DNA of 15,610 bases, taken from positions 1 through 15,610 of the forward strand of contig CAJMRR010000033.1 of the NCBI GenBank assembly GCA_905215835.1. Direction: 5' to 3'. The translations under genes were made by a program, and so were the position numbers. The notes under the pieces were generated by a model. It did not search any database. It was not told the DNA's origin and saw only the letters and a program-made list of their open reading frames with translations. Of this stretch, positions 1 through 6,616 are shown piece after piece; the first letter of the stretch is position 1; every line of letters starts with the position of its first letter. Source of the DNA: an uncultured bacterium (GTDB lineage Bacteria; Actinomycetota; Coriobacteriia; Coriobacteriales; Coriobacteriaceae).

Positions 1-553
<553 letters not shown>

Positions 554-574
554 GGGTTCGTCCTTTCTCTTCCG

Positions 575-607
575 GGCGCGCGGGCCGAGTCGCCGTGCCC
601 GCGCGCC
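575..607 (-). promoter_or_regulatory. GC-rich hairpin in the leader of the ABC transporter gene
   Basis: Bases 575-584 (GGCGCGCGGG) and 598-607 (CCCGCGCGCC) are perfect inverted repeats: a 10-bp, all-GC stem with a 13-base loop. It ends 8 bases before the AAAGGA ribosome site of the ABC ATPase gene. There is no T-run, so it is not an intrinsic terminator on its own. It could be a mRNA-stabilising or translation-modulating leader structure; the role is inferred only from position. Confidence 0.4.
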
Positions 608-621
608 TTACCTTTCGGGTT

Positions 622-668
622 CACCATCCATGGTGGGACGCGTTTCTAACGAAGCCGTAACGGCCGTT
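622..668. promoter_or_regulatory. Candidate operator palindromes between ABC and tetR-like genes
   Basis: Two short inverted repeats lie in the divergent intergenic region: CACCAT-CC-ATGGTG (622-635) and AACGGCCGTT (659-668). A TetR-family repressor usually binds a palindrome between itself and the gene it controls, so either could be the site. A possible -35 element for the tetR-like gene, TTGACG at 677-682, follows, but no good -10 was seen. The evidence is weak. Confidence 0.25.
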
Positions 669-747
669 GGGCTCTTTTGACGCCAGCCCTTCTCGACCCG
701 TACGCCACTCATGGTATGTTTACGCGATAACAAGGATGGAGGTGCCC

Positions 748-849
748 GTGGCACGCAATAAGTACCTGGAGGAGACGGTCGAGAAGATTCTCGACGTTGC
801 CGAGCGGCTCCTCGTGGAGCGCGGCTACGAGCACACCACGATGATCTGA
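748..849 (+). pseudogene. TetR-family transcriptional regulator, truncated after 33 residues
   Basis: The 33 residues match the N-terminal helix and beginning of the helix-turn-helix of TetR regulators (EKILDVAERLLVERGYEHTT). A normal protein is about 190-200 residues and would continue with the recognition helix. Here the frame ends right after TTMI at TGA 847-849. The following bases in all three frames do not resume a TetR domain. The GTG start at 748 is chosen because GGAGG (738-742) lies 5 bases upstream; an in-frame ATG at 736 lacks such a site. The break implies an insertion, deletion or recombination near base 846, and the neighbouring ABC gene has probably lost its local repressor. 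A full copy elsewhere cannot be excluded. Confidence 0.75.
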
Positions 850-1285
850 AGAGCAATACGCTAAATCGAAAAAGGCAAACCCTGGAGACGCGATTTTCGC
901 CAGAACGAGCAAGAATATCGAAGATGTCTGCACACCGTTGGCGTAGGAAGGGGAACAACCGGCTGCAATCAGCGGACACTCTTGCGCGTATGCGACCGAT
1001 AGCATTATCCCGAGATACCTAGCATATTTAATCAGGGCTGCCAGTGACAGCGTGAGGGTAATTTAGCGGTGGCGGTTCTGCCCGCTGCCGTCCCGTGCTG
1101 ATTCTGGCTTGCGAGGCGATTCTGCTATCCTGCGAGTTGAAAAGGTTCCATCCCGGCGACAAGAGCTCCCCTGCTCTTCCGCGAACAGCGGATAGCCGGG
1201 GTGGTCGTTTGTTGGTAGTACTTTTTTGAACGGTAAAGTTACCGTGATTATCAAGCGGTTGACTGCCGTTGCCTAAGCAGTCTTG
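850..1285. other. Gap without a convincing gene; junction region with RNA-like structure
   Basis: These 436 bases separate the broken tetR from the MerR gene. A minus-strand frame from 1005 down to the junction encodes a short hydrophobic stretch (around SSIFLLVLAKIASPGFAFF). It has no clear ribosome site and may be a membrane-protein remnant; I do not recognise it. Other items are a 9-bp hairpin with two G-U pairs (1067-1075 with 1082-1090), a possible three-way junction (separate entry), the 16-base palindrome ACGGTAAAGTTACCGT (1230-1245), and a small inverted repeat GACTGC/GCAGTC (1261-1282) just past the MerR stop codon. None is a standard terminator. Confidence 0.5.
1148..1204 (+). ncRNA. 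Candidate structured RNA: 57-base three-way junction
   Basis: Bases 1148-1157 (CCATCCCGGC) can pair with 1195-1204 (GCCGGGGTGG) over 10 bp with one G-U. Inside are two perfect hairpins, AAGAGC-TCCCCT-GCTCTT (1161-1178) and CCGC-GAACA-GCGG (1179-1191). An upstream GCTATCC (1124-1130) is complementary to GGATAGC (1190-1196), which would compete with or knot into this fold. A run of six T follows at 1222-1227. It matches no RNA family I know. No gene lies directly downstream on the plus strand, so it could be a free RNA, a remnant or chance. Either strand could be the transcribed one. Confidence 0.25.
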
Positions 1286-1753
1286 TTATATCGTTGCCGC
1301 AGTCCCCGGCGCAGTGCGCAGCTCCTGCCGAATCTTCCGAAAGCGTTCCGGGACTTCGGCAAGCTCCATCTTCTGCGGGGCATCGACCGTACCCGCTTCC
1401 TTCGCCGTTTCGTAATACCAGCACTTATAATCCACCATCTCCATGGTGTGCTGCAATTCCGCCATCTGCTGTTTCAGAACTTCTTGTTGGCGCCGGAACA
1501 TGGCAAGGCGCAAATCGATGGTGTCGTCTCCTTGCAGCGCCATCTCAATGTACTGCCGGATGTCCTTGATGGACATCCCGGCTTTCTTCATGCAGCCGAT
1601 CACCTGCAGCCATTCGATATCCGATTCCCGGAACATGCGAATGCCACCGGAGGAGCGCTCCACGAAGGGCAGCAGCCCCTCCTTGTCGTAGTAGCGCAAG
1701 GTGGACGCCGCAACCCCCAGCAGTTTCGCCATTTCCCCCACCGTATAGACCAT
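1286..1753 (-). CDS. MerR-family transcriptional regulator, AdhR/NmlR-like
   Basis: Dimeric DNA-binding regulator of 155 residues. The N-terminal winged helix is clear: YTVGEMAKLLGVAASTLRYY at 3-22, followed by DKEGLLP. A dimerisation helix rich in Gln and Glu spans about 80-107. Cys54 lies in VIGCMKKAGMSIKDI, the position of the conserved reactive Cys of AdhR/NmlR regulators that sense aldehydes and other electrophiles; a second Cys is at 111. The start at 1753 has GGAGGGG 7 bases upstream. It is divergent from the five-gene oxidoreductase operon. The palindromic promoter between them (1787-1817) is the form MerR proteins activate by untwisting, so it very likely controls that operon and possibly itself. 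The inducer is not known. Confidence 0.9.
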   Translation of the reverse strand: MVYTVGEMAKLLGVAASTLRYYDKEGLLPFVERSSGGIRMFRESDIEWLQVIGCMKKAGMSIKDIRQYIEMALQGDDTIDLRLAMFRRQQEVLKQQMAELQHTMEMVDYKCWYYETAKEAGTVDAPQKMELAEVPERFRKIRQELRTAPGTAATI

Positions 1754-1786
1754 CTGAAAACCCCTCCGAATTATTCCAGAATCCCC

Positions 1787-1817
1787 TTGACTTAAAGTTA
1801 ACTTTAAGTTCTAGGAT
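1787..1817 (+). promoter_or_regulatory. MerR-type promoter with 19-bp spacer and perfect 20-bp operator palindrome
   Basis: The -35 element is TTGACT (1787-1792) and the -10 element is TAGGAT (1812-1817), separated by 19 bases instead of the usual 17. Overlapping the -35 and spacer is ACTTAAAGTTAACTTTAAGT (1790-1809), a perfect palindrome. MerR regulators classically bind such a site within an over-long spacer and realign the two elements on activation. The sequence resembles sites reported for AdhR-like members. Transcription would begin near 1824, about 60 bases before the first gene of the plus-strand operon. Confidence 0.88.
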
Positions 1818-1886
1818 GCACATGAAGTTCAAAGGAAGCATGCTTCCAAACAGAATGTTTGTCAATCATAAGGAGGGGAATCGAAC

Positions 1887-2609
1887 GTGAACAGGCCGTA
1901 TGTTTTCTGCCACATGATGTGCGCTTTGGACGGAAAGATCATGGGCGGTTACATGGGAACGCCGCAGGGCAAAGCGGCGGGCGATGCGTTCTACGACATC
2001 GCCTTCGGGAAAGAGCCCTTTTACCATCACCAGGGCTGGCTGTCCGGCAGGGTGACGACGGACGACAACTTCACCTTCTACAGGAAGCCGGACCTGGACG
2101 AAGATGCGCCGGCCGTTCCGGCAGGTGATTTCATCGCGCAGCCGGACTTCGGAATGTTCTATGTCTCCGTGGACCCCCACGGCAAGCTGGGGTGGGAAAG
2201 CAGCACCCTGCGCTATGTGGACACCACCGCCCATGTCGTCGAGGTGCTGACAGAACAGGTCGGCAACGCCTACAGGGCATTTTTGAGAAAGCTGGGAATC
2301 TCGTACATCATCGCGGGAGAAACGGAGCTGGATCACGGTCTGGCCCTTTCCAAGCTGAAAGAAAAATTCAGCATCGAGACCCTGATGCTGGGCGGTGGCG
2401 GCGTGCTGAACTGGTCGTTCCTGCAAGCGGGGATGTGCGATGAGATCAGCATCGTGTTGGCGGCGGCGGCAGACGGGAGCCCGGATACGCCGCCGGTTTT
2501 CCGAGCCGCAGAAGGCATTTCGGAGAGCAAGGCCCTTGGCTTCACGCTGAAAGAGGCGAAGGCCATGGACGGCGGGGCGGTCTGGCTGCGCTATGGCGTG
2601 AATCGATAA
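1887..2609 (+). CDS. Dihydrofolate reductase-like / RibD C-terminal domain reductase
   Basis: Probable cytosolic NADPH-dependent reductase, 240 residues, of the RibD C-terminal/DHFR-like fold. Near the N-terminus ALDGKI (13-18) matches the S-L-D-G-K/R-I motif of this family. Near the C-terminus LMLGGGGVLNWSFLQAGMCD followed by EI matches its GG..LN..L...G..DE block, which shapes the cofactor and substrate site. There is no deaminase domain, so it is a stand-alone reductase rather than riboflavin-biosynthetic RibD. The true substrate is unknown. The start is GTG 1887, with AAGGAGG at 1870-1876, a slightly long 10-base spacing. It is the first gene after the MerR-type promoter and is followed after 22 bases by the cupin gene. 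Confidence 0.82.
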   Translation: MNRPYVFCHMMCALDGKIMGGYMGTPQGKAAGDAFYDIAFGKEPFYHHQGWLSGRVTTDDNFTFYRKPDLDEDAPAVPAGDFIAQPDFGMFYVSVDPHGKLGWESSTLRYVDTTAHVVEVLTEQVGNAYRAFLRKLGISYIIAGETELDHGLALSKLKEKFSIETLMLGGGGVLNWSFLQAGMCDEISIVLAAAADGSPDTPPVFRAAEGISESKALGFTLKEAKAMDGGAVWLRYGVNR

Positions 2610-2631
2610 TCCTAAGCAGGAGGTTTCAATT

Positions 2632-3052
2632 ATGAGGTATGAACGAAAAGAGCAGTTCGAGAAGGTCAACGCATTCGGCGCGGGAACGGCGAACACCGCC
2701 TATGCCCAATACTTCACCGGCGATTCGTTCCTGAATCCGCTGACCGATCCGGAAGGTGGCCTGTTCGCCGCCAACGTGACCTTCGAGCCGGGATGCCGCA
2801 ACAACTGGCATATCCATCACGCGGACAAAGGAGGCGGTCAGCTCCTACTCTGTACGGCTGGCGAGGGCTGGTACCAAGGCCGCCGTCAGCCTGCACGAGG
2901 GCTCCGTCGTGATGATCCCCGCCAACGTCAAGCACTGGCACGGAGCGAAGAAGGACAGTTGGTTCAGCCATATCGCAGTGGAGGTTCCCGGCGAGAATTG
3001 CGAGAACGAGTGGTGCGAGCCGGTATCCCATGAAGAGTACGCAAGGCTGTAG
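2632..3052 (+). pseudogene. Cupin-domain protein, frameshifted in the middle
   Basis: The N-terminal part (about 82 residues) reads in one frame and contains the first cupin motif, NNWHIHHADKGGGQ (57-70), with metal-ligand His residues H60, H62 and H63. At about 2875-2882 the frame changes. From there AAVSLHEGSVVMIPANVKHW, then HGAKKDSWF and a C-terminal EVPGENCENEW, run on to TAG 3050-3052 in the other frame. The joined product would be about 140 residues, a normal small cupin. If unshifted, the first frame instead runs on into unrelated Arg-rich sequence. The shift needs loss of 3n+2 bases, and family-like wording WYQ-EEG-K suggests a slip between CAAG repeats. Small cupins often sit beside CMD-like proteins in redox operons. 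A sequencing error cannot be excluded. Confidence 0.8.
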
Positions 3053-3065
3053 GGAGGAACGAAAC

Positions 3066-3392
3066 ATGGCAGTCAAGCAGACGGCAGGCAGAGATGCCCT
3101 GGGCGAATTCGCCCCGAAATTCGCGGAACTGAACGATGACGTGCTCTTCGGAGAGGTCTGGAGCCGAGAGGGGCAGCTCAGCCTCCGCGACCGCTCCCTC
3201 GTGACCGTCGTCGCGCTGATGGCTCAGGGACTTACCGATGAGAGCTTCCGCTATCACCTGGCGGAGGCAAAGAAGAACGGTATTACAAAAGAAGAAATCG
3301 CGGAGGTTGTGACCCATGCAGCCTTCTACTGCGGCTGGCCCAAGGCGTGGGCGGTTTTCCGCATGGCAAAGGATGTCTGGGGCGAGGAGTAG
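3066..3392 (+). CDS. Carboxymuconolactone decarboxylase (CMD)-like protein
   Basis: Small all-helical protein of 108 residues in the CMD/AhpD-like family. Recognisable parts are LSLRDRSLVTVVALMAQG (38-55) and KEEIAEVVTHAAFYCGWPKA (75-94), with His84 and a single Cys89. AhpD-type peroxidase partners carry a CxxC pair; it is absent here, so a simple thiol disulphide role is not supported. Closest in style are the stand-alone CMD-domain proteins found beside cupins and aldo/keto reductases, whose activity is mostly undefined. The start at 3066 is chosen over an upstream in-frame start because AGGGAGG (3051-3057) lies 8 bases before it. It lies 13 bases after the cupin stop and 4 bases before the aldo/keto reductase gene, so it is surely co-transcribed. 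Confidence 0.88.
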   Translation: MAVKQTAGRDALGEFAPKFAELNDDVLFGEVWSREGQLSLRDRSLVTVVALMAQGLTDESFRYHLAEAKKNGITKEEIAEVVTHAAFYCGWPKAWAVFRMAKDVWGEE

Positions 3393-3396
3393 AACG

Positions 3397-4266
3397 ATGA
3401 TCTTGAATGAAACCTACCCGTTGGCAAACGGAGTCCAGGTTCCCAAGCTGGGACTGGGCACCTGGTTCATCGACGATGCCGAGGCGGCGGAAGCCGTTCG
3501 CGAGGCGGTAAAGCTGGGCTATCGCCTGATCGACACCGCACAGGCCTACGGAAACGAACGCGGCGTCGGCGAGGGCGTGCGCACCTGCGGCGTTCGCCGG
3601 GAAGAGCTGTTCGTCGCCAGCAAGATCGCGGCAGAGTTGAAGACCTACGAGGATGCGGCGAAGTCCATCGATGAGACGCTGGAGAGGATGGGGCTCGGCT
3701 ACCTCGACCAGATGATCATCCACTCTCCCCAGCCGTGGAGCGAGTTCCGTGTGGAGAAGCGCTATTTCGAGGAGAACAAGGAGGTCTGGCGTGCGTTGGA
3801 GGATGCGCGGGCGGCGGGCAAGGTCAAGGTAATCGGCGTGTCCAACTTCCTGCAAGATGACCTTGAGAACCTCCTGAGCTCTTGCTGCGTGATGCCCATG
3901 GTCAATCAGATCCTCCTGCACATCACCAACACCGATTCGGCATTGGTGGACTTCTGCAAGGCGCAGGGCATCCAGGTGGAGGCATACTCTCCCATCGCCC
4001 ACGGCGAGGCGCTGAAGAATCCGGCGATCGTTAAGATGGCAGAGAAGTACGGCGTATCTGCCGCCCAGCTCTGCATCCGCTATGTCCTTCAGCTTGGAGC
4101 CGTTGCGCTTCCCAAGACGGCAGATCCCGCCCACATGGAAAGCAACGCGGACGTGGATTTCGCGATCTCCGAGGAAGATATGGAAACTCTCAAGAACATG
4201 GAGCGCATCGCCAACTATGGTGACTTCAGCGCATTTCCCGTGTTCAGCGGGAAGCCTCTTGCATGA
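3397..4266 (+). CDS. Aldo/keto reductase
   Basis: NADPH-dependent oxidoreductase of 289 residues that reduces aldehydes or ketones. The full catalytic tetrad is visible: Asp46 and Tyr51 in DTAQAYGNE, Lys76 in VASKI, and His109 in MIIHSP. GLGTWFID (19-26) is the usual N-terminal substrate-pocket strand. VIGVSNF (mid-protein) and LPKTADPAHMESN are the standard barrel and cofactor-binding segments. Length is typical for bacterial members related to 2,5-diketo-gluconate reductases. The start at 3397 is preferred to a longer in-frame ORF because GAGGAG (3384-3389) precedes it by 7 bases and the preceding gene overlaps the longer version. Its stop overlaps the possible ATG at 4263 of the next gene. 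In this operon it probably detoxifies reactive carbonyls. Confidence 0.95.
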   Translation: MILNETYPLANGVQVPKLGLGTWFIDDAEAAEAVREAVKLGYRLIDTAQAYGNERGVGEGVRTCGVRREELFVASKIAAELKTYEDAAKSIDETLERMGLGYLDQMIIHSPQPWSEFRVEKRYFEENKEVWRALEDARAAGKVKVIGVSNFLQDDLENLLSSCCVMPMVNQILLHITNTDSALVDFCKAQGIQVEAYSPIAHGEALKNPAIVKMAEKYGVSAAQLCIRYVLQLGAVALPKTADPAHMESNADVDFAISEEDMETLKNMERIANYGDFSAFPVFSGKPLA

Positions 4267-4280
4267 GGAGCAAGCGTGAA

Positions 4281-4757
4281 ATGAAAACCTTGATTCTGTA
4301 CTGCTCCTACGGAGGCAACACGAAGCGCATCGCCGAGATGATCCAGAGGGAAATCGGCGGGGATATTGCTCGTATGGATACGGTTGTTCCCTACGATGGC
4401 GATTATGATGAAGTCGTCAATCAGGGGCAGCGTGAGATTGCCGAGGGTTATTGCCCGGAACTGAAGCCGCTGCACATTGGCTGGAGAGATTACGACACCA
4501 TCATTCTGGGTTCTCCTGTCTGGTGGTACACCTTTGCGCCCGCCATGCGCAGTTTCCTGGAGCGGGCTGACCTGACCGGGAAGATCGTGTATCCGTTTGC
4601 CACCAATGGCGGCTGGCTGGGACACGCGCTGAAGGACTTTGAGGAAGCCTGCAAGGGCGCAATCGTGAAACCGGGCCTCGATGTGCTGTTCGATGAATCC
4701 ATGCTCCGTACTTCTGAGAAAGATATTCAGGCATGGATTGATACAATCTGCAGATAA
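4281..4757 (+). CDS. Flavodoxin
   Basis: Small FMN-binding electron carrier of 158 residues. The phosphate-binding loop is SYGGNTKRIAEMI near the N-terminus. GSPVWWYTFAPAMRSFLE and FATNGGWLG correspond to the aromatic loops that sandwich the flavin ring, as in the flavodoxin_4 group. There is no signal peptide. It may feed electrons to the reductases encoded upstream. The start at 4281 has GAGGAG (4265-4270) 10 bases upstream; an ATG at 4263 overlapping the aldo/keto reductase stop is possible but has no better ribosome site. It is the last gene of the operon and is followed by two hairpins. Confidence 0.9.
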   Translation: MKTLILYCSYGGNTKRIAEMIQREIGGDIARMDTVVPYDGDYDEVVNQGQREIAEGYCPELKPLHIGWRDYDTIILGSPVWWYTFAPAMRSFLERADLTGKIVYPFATNGGWLGHALKDFEEACKGAIVKPGLDVLFDESMLRTSEKDIQAWIDTICR

Positions 4758-4799
4758 TCGATCTACAGCTTTCGGCATCCGCCACAGAGCTGGCAAGGA

Positions 4800-4856
4800 T
4801 TTGGGACGATCCCAAAAATGCAAACAGAGCGTTCCGACTTTCCGACGGAACGCTCT
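4800..4856 (+). terminator. Two hairpins at the end of the redox operon, possible terminator
   Basis: TTTGGGA-CGA-TCCCAAA (4800-4816) is followed by AGAGCGTTCCG (4826-4836) pairing perfectly with CGGAACGCTCT (4846-4856), an 11-bp stem with a 9-base loop. They begin 43 bases after the flavodoxin stop. A proper T-run is missing (CTTCGCTCCC follows), so termination would be weak or factor-dependent. Confidence 0.4.
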
Positions 4857-5078
4857 TCGCTCCCTTCGTGCCCTTTTTCCTCGCCTTCACCGGGCGACCC
4901 GGGAGCTGGGGCTGGCAGACGCCTCTCTGCTCTTCGTCCACAACGTCCAGGGAAATCTCGCGGTCAACCGCCTGCTTGGTTGGAGGCGAGGGCCCGAGTT
5001 CGCCTACGCCCAGGAGCTGCTCAGCGCCTATTCCGAAGGGGGCATGCGGGCGGTATCGGCTCGTCACGATTCCCGTAG

Positions 5079-5324
5079 TTGATCTTGACTGTGGACTCCT
5101 TACAAGTCTTGCTCGAGATCGAGCGGAGACTGGGCCCTGCCGAATCGGAGCTATGGCGACCAAAAATGTTGCCAGAAGACGCCGTCGACACTGTTTGCGA
5201 TGGGGTAGAGCTCGATGGCGGTTCGGCACAGTCTGTTTCGACGGTTTCGCGGGGCGTTGATGGCGTGAAGGCGGCCGTTGGAAAGAAACTCATTTCCGTG
5301 GGGAAGAAACTTCTCGGTGAGTAA
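5079..5324 (+). CDS. Small ORF of unknown function, doubtful
   Basis: A frame of 81 codons starting at TTG 5079, immediately after an in-frame TAG, with the first ATG only at 5166. The C-terminal part, VDGVKAAVGKKLISVGKKLL, could form a basic amphipathic helix. There is no ribosome site before either start. It may be the tail of a truncated gene or a chance frame; it resembles nothing I know. Confidence 0.2.
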   Translation: MILTVDSLQVLLEIERRLGPAESELWRPKMLPEDAVDTVCDGVELDGGSAQSVSTVSRGVDGVKAAVGKKLISVGKKLLGE

Positions 5325-5351
5325 AGCTCATCGGAGCGGGGATAGAGCTTT
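5323..5351 (-). terminator. Possible weak terminator for the LPxTG protein gene
   Basis: AAAGCTC (5323-5329) pairs with GAGCTTT (5345-5351) across a 15-base loop. It lies 23 bases beyond the minus-strand stop codon at 5375. Only three T end the stem, so the call is tentative. Confidence 0.25.
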
Positions 5352-5374
5352 GTCTGCGGGGTACGAAATGCTGG

Positions 5375-6295
5375 CTAGTGGTTGCGACGCCTTGTTGCGG
5401 AAATGCCAACTGCCACAACTACACCACCGGCAACACTCAGGGCGACTGCCATCGCACCGTTGTCGCCTGTCGCGGGTAGGGTGGTCCCGGCTGGTTTAAC
5501 CGCCGCTACTGCCTTGGTGGAAACGGGATTTGCCGCGGGCTTTTCTGCCTTGGGCTGCGGTGTGGGCTCGGGCTTGGTTTCCGGTTCGGGTTTAACCTCT
5601 GGGTTCGGCTTAACGTCAGGGCTGGGCTCGGGATCGGTCACGTCGGTTGCAATCAAGTGCACGTCACTGTCGAAGACGTAACGGATGTAGTAATCGTGCC
5701 GCGTTTCGTGCATAATCCCCTGCCCGCTGTCGAAGTCACGGTCAACGTGTGTGCCAAGGTGGGCTGAGCTGTTGAGGTTCAGCCTGTAAGGGATTTGGTC
5801 GTCGGCGTAGCCGCCTGTAAAGACAGCGGTTGCTCTAACGTGATTGTCGATCATGGTCAGGGCAATAGAGACGCTGGCCTCTTTGGGGTTCTCGGTTTTT
5901 ATAAGGCCTTCGGTATCGGTGTCGATCTTGAAGAGATGGACGGTGTCGTTAAGCCCGTAGATGAAGTCCTCGGGTTTGTCGGGGAAATCGTATACAAACG
6001 CCTCATTCTGGACCAACATGAAGGCAGGAGGGAGCTCCAGGTCATAGTTATGGTCGACAACGGTGGTAGCTGTGAGGCTGCCTTCCGCGTTGGCTTCGTC
6101 GCAGGTAATGGGTGCTGCGACATCGGTTTCGGGCATTTCTGTCGCCAGTGCTGCGCAGGGTAGCAAAAGCAGTCCTGCCACAAGAATGCTTACTCCGAAG
6201 GCGGCGATTCTGGCGTCTGCATGACGCTTGACGTCGCGGATAGACAGGCCAGTCCGTTTGTTATGGGTCTGCGGTGCAACATGCTGTCCATACAT
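5375..6295 (-). CDS. LPxTG-anchored cell-surface protein
   Basis: Secreted protein of 306 residues that sortase should link to peptidoglycan. A long charged N-terminus precedes a hydrophobic signal core (about 31-51, AAFGVSILVAGLLLLPCAAL) with likely cleavage after ALA near residue 52. A globular region of about 165 residues follows; it has no family I recognise and is rich in Asp and Tyr (HDYYIRYVFDSD at its end). Next is a Pro/Glu/Lys wall-spanning tract with KPEPE-like repeats (about 221-250). The end is LPATGD (273-278), a hydrophobic segment and a RRRNH tail, a complete sorting signal. The start at 6295 has AAGGAG 6 bases upstream. No sortase gene is in the window. It may be an adhesin or surface binding protein, but no ligand can be inferred. 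Confidence 0.88.
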   Translation of the reverse strand: MYGQHVAPQTHNKRTGLSIRDVKRHADARIAAFGVSILVAGLLLLPCAALATEMPETDVAAPITCDEANAEGSLTATTVVDHNYDLELPPAFMLVQNEAFVYDFPDKPEDFIYGLNDTVHLFKIDTDTEGLIKTENPKEASVSIALTMIDNHVRATAVFTGGYADDQIPYRLNLNSSAHLGTHVDRDFDSGQGIMHETRHDYYIRYVFDSDVHLIATDVTDPEPSPDVKPNPEVKPEPETKPEPTPQPKAEKPAANPVSTKAVAAVKPAGTTLPATGDNGAMAVALSVAGGVVVAVGISATRRRNH

Positions 6296-6616
6296 AAGAC
6301 GCTCCTTGTTCGTAGGCCGGTTTCCGCGGATCTATATTGCGCCTGGCCGATGCGGCTAGGCTCTTTCACGCGAACGCTTATGCGAGCAGGGAGAAAGCTC
6401 AAGCTAATTTTCTCACAGTCGATACTTTGCGAGCAACGATTTGCTGTTCAATTTTCGGAGAGAGAGTCAAGACAGTCGAGGAGTTATCAGGCGGTGAGAT
6501 TATGTCTAGAGAACACTGACGAGAGATGTGGCCTGCAGACGACTGAATAGCTCCATCCGTTTTGGTTACAACGAAATGTATGCCGCGCGCCTGCGGCATG
6601 AAGAAGGGAGATTCTT
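6296..6616. other. Intergenic region with orphan small ORF and leader hairpin
   Basis: These 321 bases separate two divergent genes. A plus-strand frame open from 6316 (after TAG 6313-6315) to TGA 6517-6519 translates to a protein-like sequence (ADAARLFHANAYASREKAQA, later ERVKTVEELSGGEI). Its possible start is TTG 6337 without a ribosome site, so it is either a tiny unknown gene or the tail of a lost one. Near the right end ATGCCGC-GCGCCT-GCGGCAT (6580-6599) forms a 7-bp hairpin 6 bases before the GGGAG ribosome site of the flavoprotein gene. It could modulate that gene's translation. No clear promoter was identified. Confidence 0.4.

Larger units (their letters stand above)
4857..5374. other. 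Degenerate stretch with gene remnants, nothing recognised
   Basis: These 518 bases carry no intact recognisable gene. In one plus-strand frame, about 4857-5082, the translation looks protein-like (around RELGLADASLLFVHNVQGNL, then AVNRLLGW and EFAYAQELL) and ends at TGA 5080-5082. It lacks a start signal and is probably the C-terminal end of a lost gene. I cannot name its family. A second frame (5079-5324) is listed separately. Together with the broken tetR at the other side of the operon, this suggests a patchwork region where DNA has been gained and lost. Confidence 0.4.

Noticed and set aside
1063..1254. Minus-strand 63-codon ORF in the gap
   Set aside because: TTG start, no ribosome site, biased Arg/Ser composition and overlap with strong hairpins argue against coding.
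1261..1282. Terminator of the MerR gene at GACTGC/GCAGTC
   Set aside because: The stem is only 6 bp with a 10-base loop and is not followed by T on the minus strand.
3316..3396. Earlier start for the aldo/keto reductase
   Set aside because: It lies inside the CMD gene, and the conserved fold starts at MILNETYPLANG with a ribosome site before 3397.
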